Notes under the pieces: generated by a model | The model's input: only the letters and a program-made list of their open reading frames with translations | Told to the model about the DNA's origin: nothing | The model's database searches: none | Shown here: positions 17,310-26,317 of the stretch, one piece after another | Numbering within the stretch: the stretch's first letter is position 1 | Layout of the letters: each line of letters begins with the position of its first letter | Source of the DNA: Sulfidibacterium sp964549335 | GTDB taxonomy: Bacteria > Bacteroidota > Bacteroidia > Bacteroidales > F082 | Assembly (NCBI GenBank): GCA_964549335.1 | Contig: CAZJUQ010000005.1 | Coordinates: 62,001 to 126,000, forward strand | DNA: 64,000 bases | Direction of reading: 5' to 3' | Position numbers and translations under genes: made by a program

Positions 17310-19538
17310 TTACGCCTCAAGATTTGTTAACATATTTGTCACTTTAAAATCGTATCCGGGATACTCGAACAACGGAAAACGGGGCTCCGTCTGCCCGAGG
17401 GAATAACCCCACACGCCCTGATATTCGGTGATATCATCACCAATGCACTCCAATTGTTTGAGGTATTCGTCTATGGACTTCGATTCGATAATCACTATTT
17501 TTCCGGTTTTTTTTATAATAGGACTGTGATTACGTGAAGTATCATGATCAAATCTTAAAATTCTTCTGCCGTCGTTTGTTATCCCTATGGTTCTGAACGA
17601 AAGACTCTTGCCTACTCCCGGCAGGTTCATGACACTTCTGTCGGTTGATAAAAAGGGAACCGAAAAAAGGTTGCGCAGATGATCTATGTTCTTTTTAACA
17701 CCCTCGTGGTGAAGCGAATATTTAATGATTTTATTGTACTTTTCGTACGAAATTTCCCCTATTGATTTTTCTTCGACACACTCTTGTACCACTCTCGCAT
17801 TCGGAGTAAAATTGTGTCTGTTTTCGTTGTATCCCTTTACCGAAAAAGTATAATAGGTTATTACTCCAATGTCGTTGAGCACTTGCCTCAATTTGGCGGT
17901 ATGCCCTCTGCGCGATGCTGCTGTTGTAAATACCAGTTGATTGGTAACAATCCACCCCGCCGAGAGTAACTTTTTTACCGCTTCGGCGGCTTCGGGCGTA
18001 ACCTCAAGTGCCGTTTCGAAATGGGTTTGGATAATAAATTGTTTAATACCTATCCTTTTTGCCTTTCTCCTAAAATCGGTCAAAATTTTTATCAAGGCGG
18101 GAGTTATACGCTGTGGCAGATAAACAGGCAAACGGGTACCGAGGCGCACTCTTACCATTTCAGCATATTTTTCACCCTCGGGTCTAAGTTTGTTCGCCTC
18201 TATTTTATTAATTGCCATCTGATAAACAGCATCAAGAATACGCTTTAACGAACCGTCGGTGGACATTAATGCATCGCCTCCCGTAATTAATATGTCGCGA
18301 AGCTGCGAATCTTTTTCAAAATATTCCAACAACTTGGGCAAGCGTTTCCACCACGACTCGTTGGCATGCAATTCGTTCAAATCGAAATTAAGATGCCCCC
18401 TTTGAAAATCGTACATTCGCTGACACGAAACGCACAATCCGCCGCAAGCCCTTCCTACCGTATCGGGAATAAGTATGGCAACTTCGGGATAACGGCGGTG
18501 GATATTGTAACTTGAGGGCAGTATCCAACCCGCGGCATTGGGCTCGCCCGGTTTTACAACATCCTCTTTCTCCCAAGCCACTATATGTCCGAATTCATCA
18601 ACAAGAGGTTTGTTAACAAAAATATAATCGCGGATTGCATGGTCCCTGTTTTTTAACTTTGCGGGAACATCAACAAAGAGGAGTGACAAGTAATAGGGAT
18701 TTACAAAAAAGGGAATGCCCGAGTCCTGTGCCTGAAAAAGCAACTCCATTGTTTTGCTGTCAACCTTTCGTCCCAACAACTTGTTTATACGTTCGGGGCT
18801 GCGTGCGGCAAATTGAAGATGAAACGTCTTTTCTTCCCACCATTCCAGCATTTGATTATACTTCTCCTCATAACTCATTCCCTCCTTGAAGCGGTATTTC
18901 GGACGCAAAATATCTCCGTTGTCCATCAATTCGATTAAGGCTTTTATTATCCTCTCCTTGTTCTTTTTTCTAATTTCTATTATTTCATTATCCAAACCCG
19001 AAGGATGATCCCTCATCCACTTCTCCACATCCTGTTTGCCGGGTTTCACACTTTTGTAAACCCCGTTAAACTGTCTTAACAAATACAACATGTCTTTATA
19101 AAATGCGGGCGAAGCACCGCCGCCGCCGCCGTAAACCACTTTCCACAACTGTTTGAAAGGTCGCGACACAACGGTTTTTCCGCGTAAATTCAAATCCTCA
19201 AACTCTTCACCTTCGTGATTTATGTAATCGAGAATACGAATTGCCGCAATATCTTTATCGTTTAAATAACCGTATATCTTCCCTTTTACCTCGTCGCCGT
19301 TATAAAAATCAAGAGCCGTTTGACGGGTATTAAGATATTGCATCACATACGACCTGATATCTTTTTTTACTTGCGAAAAACCGGAGTTTTGTTTGAAAAT
19401 TTTATACAACCAGCGGTTTTCCCTGAAAATCATCGATATTATCTTCCTCGACTCCCTCCCTATTTTGTTCGACTCAATCTCGGCATCTGCTATATTGTGT
19501 TCCCTGTACTCCTCTTTTTCGTATTGAAACTTTCTCAT
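17310..19538 (-). CDS. KamA-family radical SAM protein with a long N-terminal extension
   Basis: 742 residues. The radical SAM cluster motif is C365-GGL-C369-VS-C372 (CxxxCxxC), followed by DILITGGDALMS, the SAM/PLP region RVRLGTRLPVYLPQRI, and a NLPGVGKS block where lysine 2,3-aminomutases carry the PLP lysine. Canonical KamA is about 420 residues. The first 350 residues here are an extra helical and charged domain (EEYREHNIADAE, GGGGGASP near 137-144) seen in Bacteroidota members. The expected chemistry is a 1,2-amino shift using a 5'-deoxyadenosyl radical; the substrate may not be free lysine. No EF-P or lysine-fermentation gene is adjacent. Confidence 0.85.
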   Translation of the reverse strand: MRKFQYEKEEYREHNIADAEIESNKIGRESRKIISMIFRENRWLYKIFKQNSGFSQVKKDIRSYVMQYLNTRQTALDFYNGDEVKGKIYGYLNDKDIAAIRILDYINHEGEEFEDLNLRGKTVVSRPFKQLWKVVYGGGGGASPAFYKDMLYLLRQFNGVYKSVKPGKQDVEKWMRDHPSGLDNEIIEIRKKNKERIIKALIELMDNGDILRPKYRFKEGMSYEEKYNQMLEWWEEKTFHLQFAARSPERINKLLGRKVDSKTMELLFQAQDSGIPFFVNPYYLSLLFVDVPAKLKNRDHAIRDYIFVNKPLVDEFGHIVAWEKEDVVKPGEPNAAGWILPSSYNIHRRYPEVAILIPDTVGRACGGLCVSCQRMYDFQRGHLNFDLNELHANESWWKRLPKLLEYFEKDSQLRDILITGGDALMSTDGSLKRILDAVYQMAINKIEANKLRPEGEKYAEMVRVRLGTRLPVYLPQRITPALIKILTDFRRKAKRIGIKQFIIQTHFETALEVTPEAAEAVKKLLSAGWIVTNQLVFTTAASRRGHTAKLRQVLNDIGVITYYTFSVKGYNENRHNFTPNARVVQECVEEKSIGEISYEKYNKIIKYSLHHEGVKKNIDHLRNLFSVPFLSTDRSVMNLPGVGKSLSFRTIGITNDGRRILRFDHDTSRNHSPIIKKTGKIVIIESKSIDEYLKQLECIGDDITEYQGVWGYSLGQTEPRFPLFEYPGYDFKVTNMLTNLEA

Positions 19539-19766
19539 ACCAACAAAAAAATTAATAACCCTAAGTGTTGATACAAAAGTACAACATTACCTGCAAAAAG
19601 CCTAATTGCAGTGCCAATTTCTTGCTATACCCCCTAAAAGTTGTATGTACCTGTTGAACTTATGGAGGTAAAACTTTTAAACCAGTTTCGTGGAAGCCGG
19701 TCAGGTTTGGTACAAGGGAAAAAGAAACCCCTCGCAATGCCGGATAGCATATTACAAGGGGTCATG

Positions 19767-19850
19767 TGCCCAAGATAGGACTCGAACCTACACGGCCGTG
19801 CGGCCACTACACCCTGAATGTAGCGCGTCTACCAATTCCGCCACTTGGGC
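19767..19850 (-). tRNA. tRNA-Leu (CAG)
   Basis: An 84-base class II tRNA. The acceptor stem is GCCCAAG/CTTGGGC. The anticodon stem CTACA/TGTAG encloses the loop TTCAGGG with anticodon CAG. The variable arm contains GGCCGCACGGCC, and the T arm GTAGG/CCTAT encloses TTCGAGT. No CCA is encoded. It follows tRNA-Leu(GAG) by 68 bases and is probably on the same transcript. Confidence 0.95.
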
Positions 19851-19866
19851 TAAAACTAAAAAATGA

Positions 19867-19905
19867 TGAATGTTGAGGCGCATTTCACTTCACATTCAAC
19901 ATTCA
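19867..19905. repeat. Inverted repeat in the tRNA-Leu spacer
   Basis: TGAATGTTGA (19867-19876) and TCAACATTCA (19896-19905) form a perfect 10-bp stem with a 19-base loop in the spacer between the two tRNA-Leu genes. No T run follows on either strand, so a simple terminator is unlikely. A processing hairpin or a relic of a small repeat element are both possible. Confidence 0.6.
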
Positions 19906-19918
19906 CCATTCCTCAATG

Positions 19919-20003
19919 TGCCCAGGACAAGAATCGAACTTGCACTCCCGTTACAGGAACATGGCCCTCAACCATGCGCGTCTACCAGTTCCGCCACCTG
20001 GGC
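19919..20003 (-). tRNA. tRNA-Leu (GAG)
   Basis: An 85-base class II tRNA with acceptor GCCCAGG/CCTGGGC and anticodon stem CATGG/CCATG around TTGAGGG (anticodon GAG). It has a long variable arm and a T loop TTCGATT. No CCA is encoded. It is the upstream member of a two-gene tRNA-Leu unit. Confidence 0.95.
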
Positions 20004-20019
20004 TTCAAAAAACGAGGTG

Positions 20020-20051
20020 CAAAAATAGTACTATTTATTTTTATTTTACAA
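20020..20051 (-). promoter_or_regulatory. Promoter of the tRNA-Leu pair
   Basis: Read on the minus strand, TTG (20051-20049) and TATTTTTG (20027-20020) are 21 bases apart, 17 bases before the 5' end of tRNA-Leu(GAG). Confidence 0.6.
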
Positions 20052-20118
20052 ATTTTTTAAAAAATATTTTTTGTTCGTTTATTTTTCGAAATTTGCACCT
20101 ACATTAAAATTAATTACC

Positions 20119-22098
20119 ATGAAAAAAATTGTTTTCTCATTACTGTTTTTTGCTTTGTCGTTTCATTTTGTACAAGCAAAAGAGTATAAAGTTTTATCAC
20201 CGGGCGGAAAAATAGTTTTCAAAATCAATGTTGCCCAAAACATAACTTACAGTATCGAAACCGCCGGAGGAAAGGTATTGTTGGCACCTTCAGAAATTTC
20301 CATGACCCTTGATAACGGCATGAATTTCTCAAAAAATGCCAAAGTACGAAAAGCTAAAAGAAAAAAATACGATAAAGTTGAACATGCCGTTGTCCCGCGC
20401 AAATACAAAAACATAAGGGTTAACTATAACGAGTTGAAACTAACATTCAAAGGGAAATATATGCTGACAATCCGTGTTTTCGACGATGGCGCCGCTTACC
20501 GCTGGGAAACAAATATGGACGGGGAAATAACGGTAAAATCGGAAAAAGCACAATTTTCGTTCGATAAAGATTATAAAATTTGGTTTCCCGAAATAAATAC
20601 TTTCTTCAGCCACGAGGAAGAGGAGTACAAAATATTAAAACTGTCGAACATCTCAGACAAAAGATTTGCTTACAAAGGGGTTTTGGTTGATTTGGGCGAA
20701 AATTACAAAGTGTTGCTCACCGAGGCCGATTTGGAAGATTATCCGGGAATATTCTACAGAGGACTCGGAAAAGACAAAACAGGTTTTACCGGAATTTTTC
20801 CGGAATACCCGTTAAAAACAAAACAAAAAAACGACCGCGATGTGGAAGTGGTCAGAACAACCGGATACCTTGCCAAAACCAACGGCAAACGCACCTTCCC
20901 CTGGCGTGTCTTCGTCATTACTGACAACGATGCGCAACTCGTGGAATCGGAACTGGTATGGAAACTTGCCCCGGCACTTAAACTAAACAACACCAACTGG
21001 ATAAAACCCGGACTTGTAGCCTGGGATTGGTGGAATGCCCTTAACATTTACGGCGTGGACTTTCATTCGGGAGTTAACACTCCAACCTATAAATATTTTA
21101 TCGACTTTGCTCACGATTTTAATATTCCTTATATAATACTTGATGAGGGATGGTACGAACTCGACGATGTTTTGAAAATAAAAAAACAGGTAAACTTACC
21201 CGAATTGCTTAACTATGCCGCAGGCAAGAATGTGGGAATTATTCTTTGGGTAACTTGGAAAGCTCTTGACGACAAATTGGACGAAGCTCTCGAAACCTTT
21301 GAAAAGTGGGGAGTAAAAGGGATAAAAGTCGATTTTATGCAACGCGAAGACCAATGGATGGTAAATTATTATTGGCGTGTTGCCGATAAAGCCGCCAAAC
21401 ACCACCTTTTGGTCGATTTCCACGGAGCATACCAGCCCACAGGACTAAGACGGGCTTATCCTAATGTAATAACGAGAGAAGCTGTAGCAGGACTCGAACA
21501 GGATAAATGGGGCGAAAAAGCCAATCCGAAACACGACGTCACAATACCCTTTACCAGAATGGTTTGCGGACCAATGGATTATACGCCGGGAGCCATGCTT
21601 AATGCAAACAGGAAAAACTTCCGTACCGTTTTCGAAGAACCCATGAGTATGGGTACGCGGTGCCACCAGTTGGCAATGTACGTTGTATTTGAAAGTCCGC
21701 TGCAGATGCTTGCCGATAACCCTTCCAACTATCGAAAAGAGAAAGAGGCAATGGACTTTCTGTCGCAGGTACCCACAGTCTGGGACGACACAAAAGTACT
21801 TGATGCAAAAGTGGGAGAATATATTGTTATTGCCCGCAAAAAAGATAACAAATGGTATATAGGGGCAATGACAAACTGGAAAAAACGCGACATCAAAATC
21901 AATTTCGACTTTCTCGACGACAAAGGATACTATCTGGACAGTTGGCAAGACGGCATTAATGCCGACCGCCATGCTGCCGATTTTAAAACCGGGAAATCGC
22001 GAATAAACAAAAATACTACTCTAAGGATACACCTCGCCCCGGGCGGCGGTTGGACAGGTATTATTTCCGAAATGGAAAACAGCACGAAAAATCAATAA
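20119..22098 (+). CDS. Glycoside hydrolase family 97 enzyme
   Basis: 659 residues from the ATG at 20119, where a signal peptide begins (MKKIVFSLLFFALSFHFVQA). An in-frame ATG 16 codons upstream would bury that signal, so it is rejected. The N-terminal beta-sandwich opens with the GH97 hallmark VLSPGGKIVFKI. The barrel contains LVAWDWWNALN, YIILDEGWYELDD, GIKVDFMQREDQ and LVDFHGAYQPTGLRRAYPN. From recollection of the family, retaining GH97 enzymes (alpha-galactosidase type) use an Asp at the GIKVDF position, whereas SusB-like inverting alpha-glucosidases lack it. This protein has the Asp, so a retaining activity is suggested. No SusC/SusD partner is nearby. Confidence 0.92.
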   Translation: MKKIVFSLLFFALSFHFVQAKEYKVLSPGGKIVFKINVAQNITYSIETAGGKVLLAPSEISMTLDNGMNFSKNAKVRKAKRKKYDKVEHAVVPRKYKNIRVNYNELKLTFKGKYMLTIRVFDDGAAYRWETNMDGEITVKSEKAQFSFDKDYKIWFPEINTFFSHEEEEYKILKLSNISDKRFAYKGVLVDLGENYKVLLTEADLEDYPGIFYRGLGKDKTGFTGIFPEYPLKTKQKNDRDVEVVRTTGYLAKTNGKRTFPWRVFVITDNDAQLVESELVWKLAPALKLNNTNWIKPGLVAWDWWNALNIYGVDFHSGVNTPTYKYFIDFAHDFNIPYIILDEGWYELDDVLKIKKQVNLPELLNYAAGKNVGIILWVTWKALDDKLDEALETFEKWGVKGIKVDFMQREDQWMVNYYWRVADKAAKHHLLVDFHGAYQPTGLRRAYPNVITREAVAGLEQDKWGEKANPKHDVTIPFTRMVCGPMDYTPGAMLNANRKNFRTVFEEPMSMGTRCHQLAMYVVFESPLQMLADNPSNYRKEKEAMDFLSQVPTVWDDTKVLDAKVGEYIVIARKKDNKWYIGAMTNWKKRDIKINFDFLDDKGYYLDSWQDGINADRHAADFKTGKSRINKNTTLRIHLAPGGGWTGIISEMENSTKNQ

Positions 22099-22177
22099 AA
22101 GAAAAAAAGAATTTCAGCTTCCCCGTCGCGGATGTTTTTATGATAAATCTTTAAAATATTTATAAAAATAAAAATAT

Positions 22178-22891
22178 ATGAAAAGCATAAAACTATTGTT
22201 TCTTTTTCCGGTTTTAACGGTTTCTCTACTCATAACCTCCTCTTGTTCCACATGTATCGACGGGCAAGGCGAGGTGGGAAAACAAAACCGCAAACTGGAC
22301 AAATTCGAAAAACTGGACATCTCGGTTCCTGCCGATATTACCATAAAAAAAGGCAATTCGTTTACAATGATGATTGAGGCGCAAAAAAATATTGCCGGTG
22401 TAATCAAATCAAAAGTTAAAAGGGGCACACTACACCTGACATCCTCATGTTTTAATACCGAAAAACGTGTAAAAATCGAAATTACCGCAAACACTATTAA
22501 AGAGATATCCGTTTCGGGGTCGGCAAGGGTAAAAAACTACAATGTGCTCAATACCGACAAAGCGGAATTATCGCTTTCGGGCTCGGGAAAAATAGAAACC
22601 GACGTCCTAACACCCGAAACATACGTGAAAATTGATGGTTCGGGAACAATAATAGTTAACGGCAACACCAAAAAACTTAACGCTATTGTTGAGGGCAGCG
22701 GAAAACTCATGGCACTCGGTTTGCGGACCAAAGAGGCTTTTGCCGAGATTAATGGCAGCGGCAAAATATTTACCGGCGCCGAAGAACTGCTAAAGGCAAA
22801 AATCTCGGGAAGCGGAATTATACAATATACCGGAAGCCCCAAAGTAAGAACCAAAATTGACGGCACAGGAAAAGTCTCGAAAATCGATTAA
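22178..22891 (+). CDS. Head-GIN domain (DUF2807) lipoprotein
   Basis: 237 residues. The lipobox ends at C23 (LITSSC). The mature part is the DUF2807 auto-transporter-like head domain: LDISVPADITIKKG near residue 48, then repeated Ser-Gly-rich turns (ISVSGSARV, LSLSGSGKI, KIDGSGTI, VEGSGKL, INGSGKI, KISGSGII) about 20 residues apart, forming a beta-solenoid. It is probably anchored in the outer or inner membrane facing the periplasm or surface. No function is established. It stands between the GH97 and PorQ genes with 70-80 base gaps. Confidence 0.88.
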   Translation: MKSIKLLFLFPVLTVSLLITSSCSTCIDGQGEVGKQNRKLDKFEKLDISVPADITIKKGNSFTMMIEAQKNIAGVIKSKVKRGTLHLTSSCFNTEKRVKIEITANTIKEISVSGSARVKNYNVLNTDKAELSLSGSGKIETDVLTPETYVKIDGSGTIIVNGNTKKLNAIVEGSGKLMALGLRTKEAFAEINGSGKIFTGAEELLKAKISGSGIIQYTGSPKVRTKIDGTGKVSKID

Positions 22892-22963
22892 CTGTTTTTC
22901 CGTTTTTGTAAAATAATATCCTTTATATGCCGTTTAATGCTTAAATATTAAAATCAAATATCC

Positions 22964-24004
22964 GTGAAATATAAATATTTATTACCTGTTTTTCTGTTTT
23001 TTACAATAACCTCTTATTCGCAGATTGGAGGAAGGCATGCATATTCGTTTCTCGAGAAACCTGTTTCGGCACGTGTTGCCGCCCTCGGCAGCAATTTGGC
23101 AGCCATCAACGATAACGACATCAACATAGGTTATGTAAATCCTTCGCTGATAACCCCCGAAATGAATAACTACATGTCGCTGGCATATGTTAATTTCTTT
23201 TCGGGAATTAATTACGGACTGGCTCAATATTCGCGCACATTTAAAAAAGCCGGAAGTTTTGTGGCTTCAATGCAATACCTCAATTACGGAGAATTCAATT
23301 ATACCGACCAGGCAGGTAACATAAACGGAACCTTTTCGGCTTCGGATATGGCTCTTACGGTAGGATGGGGACGGCAGTTGGACTCGGCCTTTTCGATAGG
23401 TGCCAATGCCAAACTTATATACTCCTATTACGAAAGTTACAGTTCATTCGGCATTGCCGTTGATGTTGCCGGCACATATGTAACAAAAAGCGGTTGGGTT
23501 ATGTCGCTGGTGGCGTCAAACATAGGAGCCCAACTAAAAAGTTACACTCCCGGCGAAAGAGACCCTTTGCCTTTTAACCTGCAATATGCCGTTTCAAAAC
23601 GTCTGGAACATGTTCCTTTCAGATTCTCACTAATTTACGACCACATTGAAAAATGGGATCTTTCGTACAACGACCCCGCAAACCCGCCCGGAGGTTTCGA
23701 CCCCGTTACCGGCGAACCTGTCGAGAGAACGGGAATTTCCAAATTCTCAGACAACTTTATGAGGCATTTTATATTCGGCGGCGAAATATATATAGGTAAA
23801 AACCTGGTTCTCAGAGGCAGCTACAACTACAGGCGCAGACAAGAGCTGAAAATAAACGACAAACTCGGAATGGTAGGCTTCAGCTGGGGTTTCGGAATAC
23901 GTATCTCGCGCTTTCAAATAAACTATTCGCGCTCCACATATCACCTTCAAGGCTCACCCAACTATTTTACGGTTACCGCATCACTTGATAAGTTTAAAAA
24001 ATAA
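22964..24004 (+). CDS. porQ: Type IX secretion system outer-membrane protein PorQ
   Basis: 346 residues from a GTG start directly followed by a signal peptide (ending near SYSQ). PorQ hallmarks are RHAYSFLEKPVSARVAALGSN-like sequence at the mature N-terminus, NDINIGYVNPSLI, and a C-terminal beta-barrel with FGFGIRISRFQINYSRS. In the type IX system PorQ belongs to the attachment complex with PorU, PorV and PorZ, which removes the C-terminal sorting domain of cargo and links it to the surface. This implies the organism uses type IX secretion, although no cargo with an obvious C-terminal domain lies in the window. A terminator hairpin follows the gene. Confidence 0.92.
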   Translation: MKYKYLLPVFLFFTITSYSQIGGRHAYSFLEKPVSARVAALGSNLAAINDNDINIGYVNPSLITPEMNNYMSLAYVNFFSGINYGLAQYSRTFKKAGSFVASMQYLNYGEFNYTDQAGNINGTFSASDMALTVGWGRQLDSAFSIGANAKLIYSYYESYSSFGIAVDVAGTYVTKSGWVMSLVASNIGAQLKSYTPGERDPLPFNLQYAVSKRLEHVPFRFSLIYDHIEKWDLSYNDPANPPGGFDPVTGEPVERTGISKFSDNFMRHFIFGGEIYIGKNLVLRGSYNYRRRQELKINDKLGMVGFSWGFGIRISRFQINYSRSTYHLQGSPNYFTVTASLDKFKK

Positions 24005-24012
24005 CGGTTCGT

Positions 24013-24037
24013 AAAAAGAGGTATCCCTCTTTTTTTT
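24013..24037 (+). terminator. Terminator after porQ
   Basis: AAAAAGAGG (24013-24021) and CCTCTTTTT (24026-24034) form a 9-bp stem with a 4-base loop and a T run, 9 bases after the porQ stop. Confidence 0.8.
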
Positions 24038-24061
24038 ACATTTGCCTTTTACGCAATAAAT

Positions 24062-25717
24062 ATGTTAACGTCGTTATCGGTAAAGAATTACGCTTTAATT
24101 GAGGCGCTGCAAATAGAGTTCGGCAAAGGTTTTACGGCAATAACCGGTGAAACCGGAGCCGGAAAATCGATATTGCTCGGCGCTCTGGCACTTGTCCTCG
24201 GAAAACGTGCCGACTCGGCAACCTTGCGCGATAAAAATAAAAAATGTATCGTTGAAGCCGATTTCAATATCGAAAAATTATCATTGCAAGATTTTTTTTA
24301 TGAAAACGACCTTGACTACGAAAATATCGCCACATTAAGAAGAGAGATACTGCCTACGGGAAAATCGCGTGCTTTTGTCAACGATACCCCCGTTAGTTTA
24401 AACATAATGAAAAGGCTGGGCGAAATGCTTGTGGATGTCCACTCGCAGCACCAAACCTTACTTTTAAGCAAACCCGAATTTCAAACAAACCTCTTTGACA
24501 GCTATATAAACAATCCGCAAATTCTGCTACAATATCAAGAAGCTTTTAACAAATACAAACGTATTGAAAACGATTTGAAAAAACTCATGGACAAAAAAGA
24601 GAATGCAGCCAAAGAGGAGGACTATCTGCGCTATCAACTTTCGGAGCTTGAAAACGCATCGGAAACAATAGACAATTTCGACGACTTGAAAAACATGGAA
24701 GTAACGCTCGCCCATGCCGAAGAGATTGCCGAATCCATTAAAAAAGCCCTCTTTTTACTGTCGGACAGCAATATGCCGGCAATTGTACAAATAGCATCGG
24801 CAAAAGATGCCTTATCAAAAACTGTTTCGTACAATAATGATTTGAACGAACTGTACAAACGTCTTGAGCCGATTGTCATAGAGCTTAAAGATATTGTTGC
24901 CGAACTCGAACTAACCGGTAACAACCTGGATTTTAATCCCGCCCTCATTGATTCGATTAACGAAAAACTCGATAACATTTACCGCTTGCAGAAAAAACAC
25001 AACGTTCAAAACGTTGGTGATTTGCAGGAAATAAGAAATAAAATTGCGGAAAAATTAAACGAAATGGAGAGCGTTGACACGGAGTTGGAAACAAAAAAGA
25101 GGGAGTTCGAAAAGCAAAAAAAAGTAATATCGGAAAGGGCGGCACGGCTCAGTTTGTTGCGCAAAGAGCAGGCTCCCATATTCGAAAAAAAGGTAAAAGG
25201 GTTGCTATCACGCCTCGGCATGCCACATGCACAACTTAAAGTGAAGATACAGAAAACCGGGGATTTTACCCTGTACGGAAGCGATAAAATATCATTTCTT
25301 TTTTCGGCCAACAAAGGAATGGATGCCGAAGAAATAAGCAAAGTGGCTTCGGGGGGTGAATTTTCGAGGTTAATGCTTGCACTCAAGGCTATGATAAGAG
25401 AAAACAGCATTTTACCCACTATAATTTTCGATGAAATCGACAGCGGCATCTCGGGCGAAATAGCGGGAAAAACGGGAACCATCTTAAAAGAGATGTCGGA
25501 AAAAATTCAGGTTATCGCCATAACTCACCTGCCGCAAATTGCAGCCAAAGCGGACATTCACATTAAAGTATTCAAAGAGACCACAGGCGAAAAAACATCC
25601 TCAAACCTTAAACTTCTTTCGGACAAAGAACGGGTCTTGGAAATCGCAAAACTCATAAGCGACAAAAAAATTACAAAAGCGGCAATGGAGACGGCCGAAA
25701 CATTACTTAACAATTAA
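24062..25717 (+). CDS. recN: DNA repair protein RecN
   Basis: A 551-residue SMC-like ATPase for double-strand-break repair. The N-terminal LTSLSVKNYALIEALQIEF leads to Walker A GETGAGKS (29-36). A coiled-coil middle (about 150-380) has the VDVHSQHQ segment at its start, and the C-terminal ATPase half has the signature KVASGGEFSRLMLALK, Walker B TIIFDEIDSGISG, and ITHLPQIAA. A TACATTTG at 24037-24044 could serve as the -7 element. The lipoprotein gene starts 9 bases after the stop, so the two are probably cotranscribed. Confidence 0.96.
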   Translation: MLTSLSVKNYALIEALQIEFGKGFTAITGETGAGKSILLGALALVLGKRADSATLRDKNKKCIVEADFNIEKLSLQDFFYENDLDYENIATLRREILPTGKSRAFVNDTPVSLNIMKRLGEMLVDVHSQHQTLLLSKPEFQTNLFDSYINNPQILLQYQEAFNKYKRIENDLKKLMDKKENAAKEEDYLRYQLSELENASETIDNFDDLKNMEVTLAHAEEIAESIKKALFLLSDSNMPAIVQIASAKDALSKTVSYNNDLNELYKRLEPIVIELKDIVAELELTGNNLDFNPALIDSINEKLDNIYRLQKKHNVQNVGDLQEIRNKIAEKLNEMESVDTELETKKREFEKQKKVISERAARLSLLRKEQAPIFEKKVKGLLSRLGMPHAQLKVKIQKTGDFTLYGSDKISFLFSANKGMDAEEISKVASGGEFSRLMLALKAMIRENSILPTIIFDEIDSGISGEIAGKTGTILKEMSEKIQVIAITHLPQIAAKADIHIKVFKETTGEKTSSNLKLLSDKERVLEIAKLISDKKITKAAMETAETLLNN

Positions 25718-25726
25718 ATTGCAGCT

Positions 25727-26308
25727 ATGGTTATTTTAAAGAAATTATCCTTTTTCGTAATTATCGCCCTTCTGTTAAATTCTTGCGATATTCTTGAGCA
25801 AATAAACGAGGCCGAACGTTTTGCCCAATGCAACTTTTCTATTTCAGGCGTACAATTGCTCGATATAGCAGGCGTTGACATCAGCCACATTAAAAGTCAA
25901 AGCGATATAAATGTGGGAGAGATGTTGACAATTGGCGGAGCACTGGCAAACGGCAAACTGCCCACAACCCTTAATGTAAATATAAATGCATACAACCCAA
26001 ACACAAAAAATGCCGCAATTTCGGGCATCGACTGGGAAGTTTATATGAAAGAGACAAAATATGCGAGCGGAAAGATAAACAAACGCATTGACATTTTACC
26101 GGGACAGTCAGCCTCATTTCCTCTTAAAGTGCAATTCGATTTGCTGAACATTTTTTCTTCAAACTCCTTAAACGACATATTGGCCTTTATTTCGGACGGG
26201 AGTAAAGAAAACCTTAAAAAACTCGACATTAAAGCCCGTATAAAACCGTGGTACAAAGTGGGAGGTCAAATCAAACCCGCTCCGGCGGCAATTACAATAC
26301 GCCCGTAA
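25727..26308 (+). CDS. Small lipoprotein with a LEA-type-2-like beta domain
   Basis: 193 residues. The lipobox LLLNSC gives lipidated C20. The mature part (IAGVDISHIKSQSDINVGE, then NVNINAYNPNTKNAAISGIDWEVY) resembles the LEA14/WHy immunoglobulin-like fold, where conserved NPN and A-x-x-G-x-D turns occur. I cannot name a function. It directly follows recN (9 bases) and converges on the ABC-F gene. Confidence 0.72.
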   Translation: MVILKKLSFFVIIALLLNSCDILEQINEAERFAQCNFSISGVQLLDIAGVDISHIKSQSDINVGEMLTIGGALANGKLPTTLNVNINAYNPNTKNAAISGIDWEVYMKETKYASGKINKRIDILPGQSASFPLKVQFDLLNIFSSNSLNDILAFISDGSKENLKKLDIKARIKPWYKVGGQIKPAPAAITIRP

Positions 26309-26317
26309 CTCCTGTTG

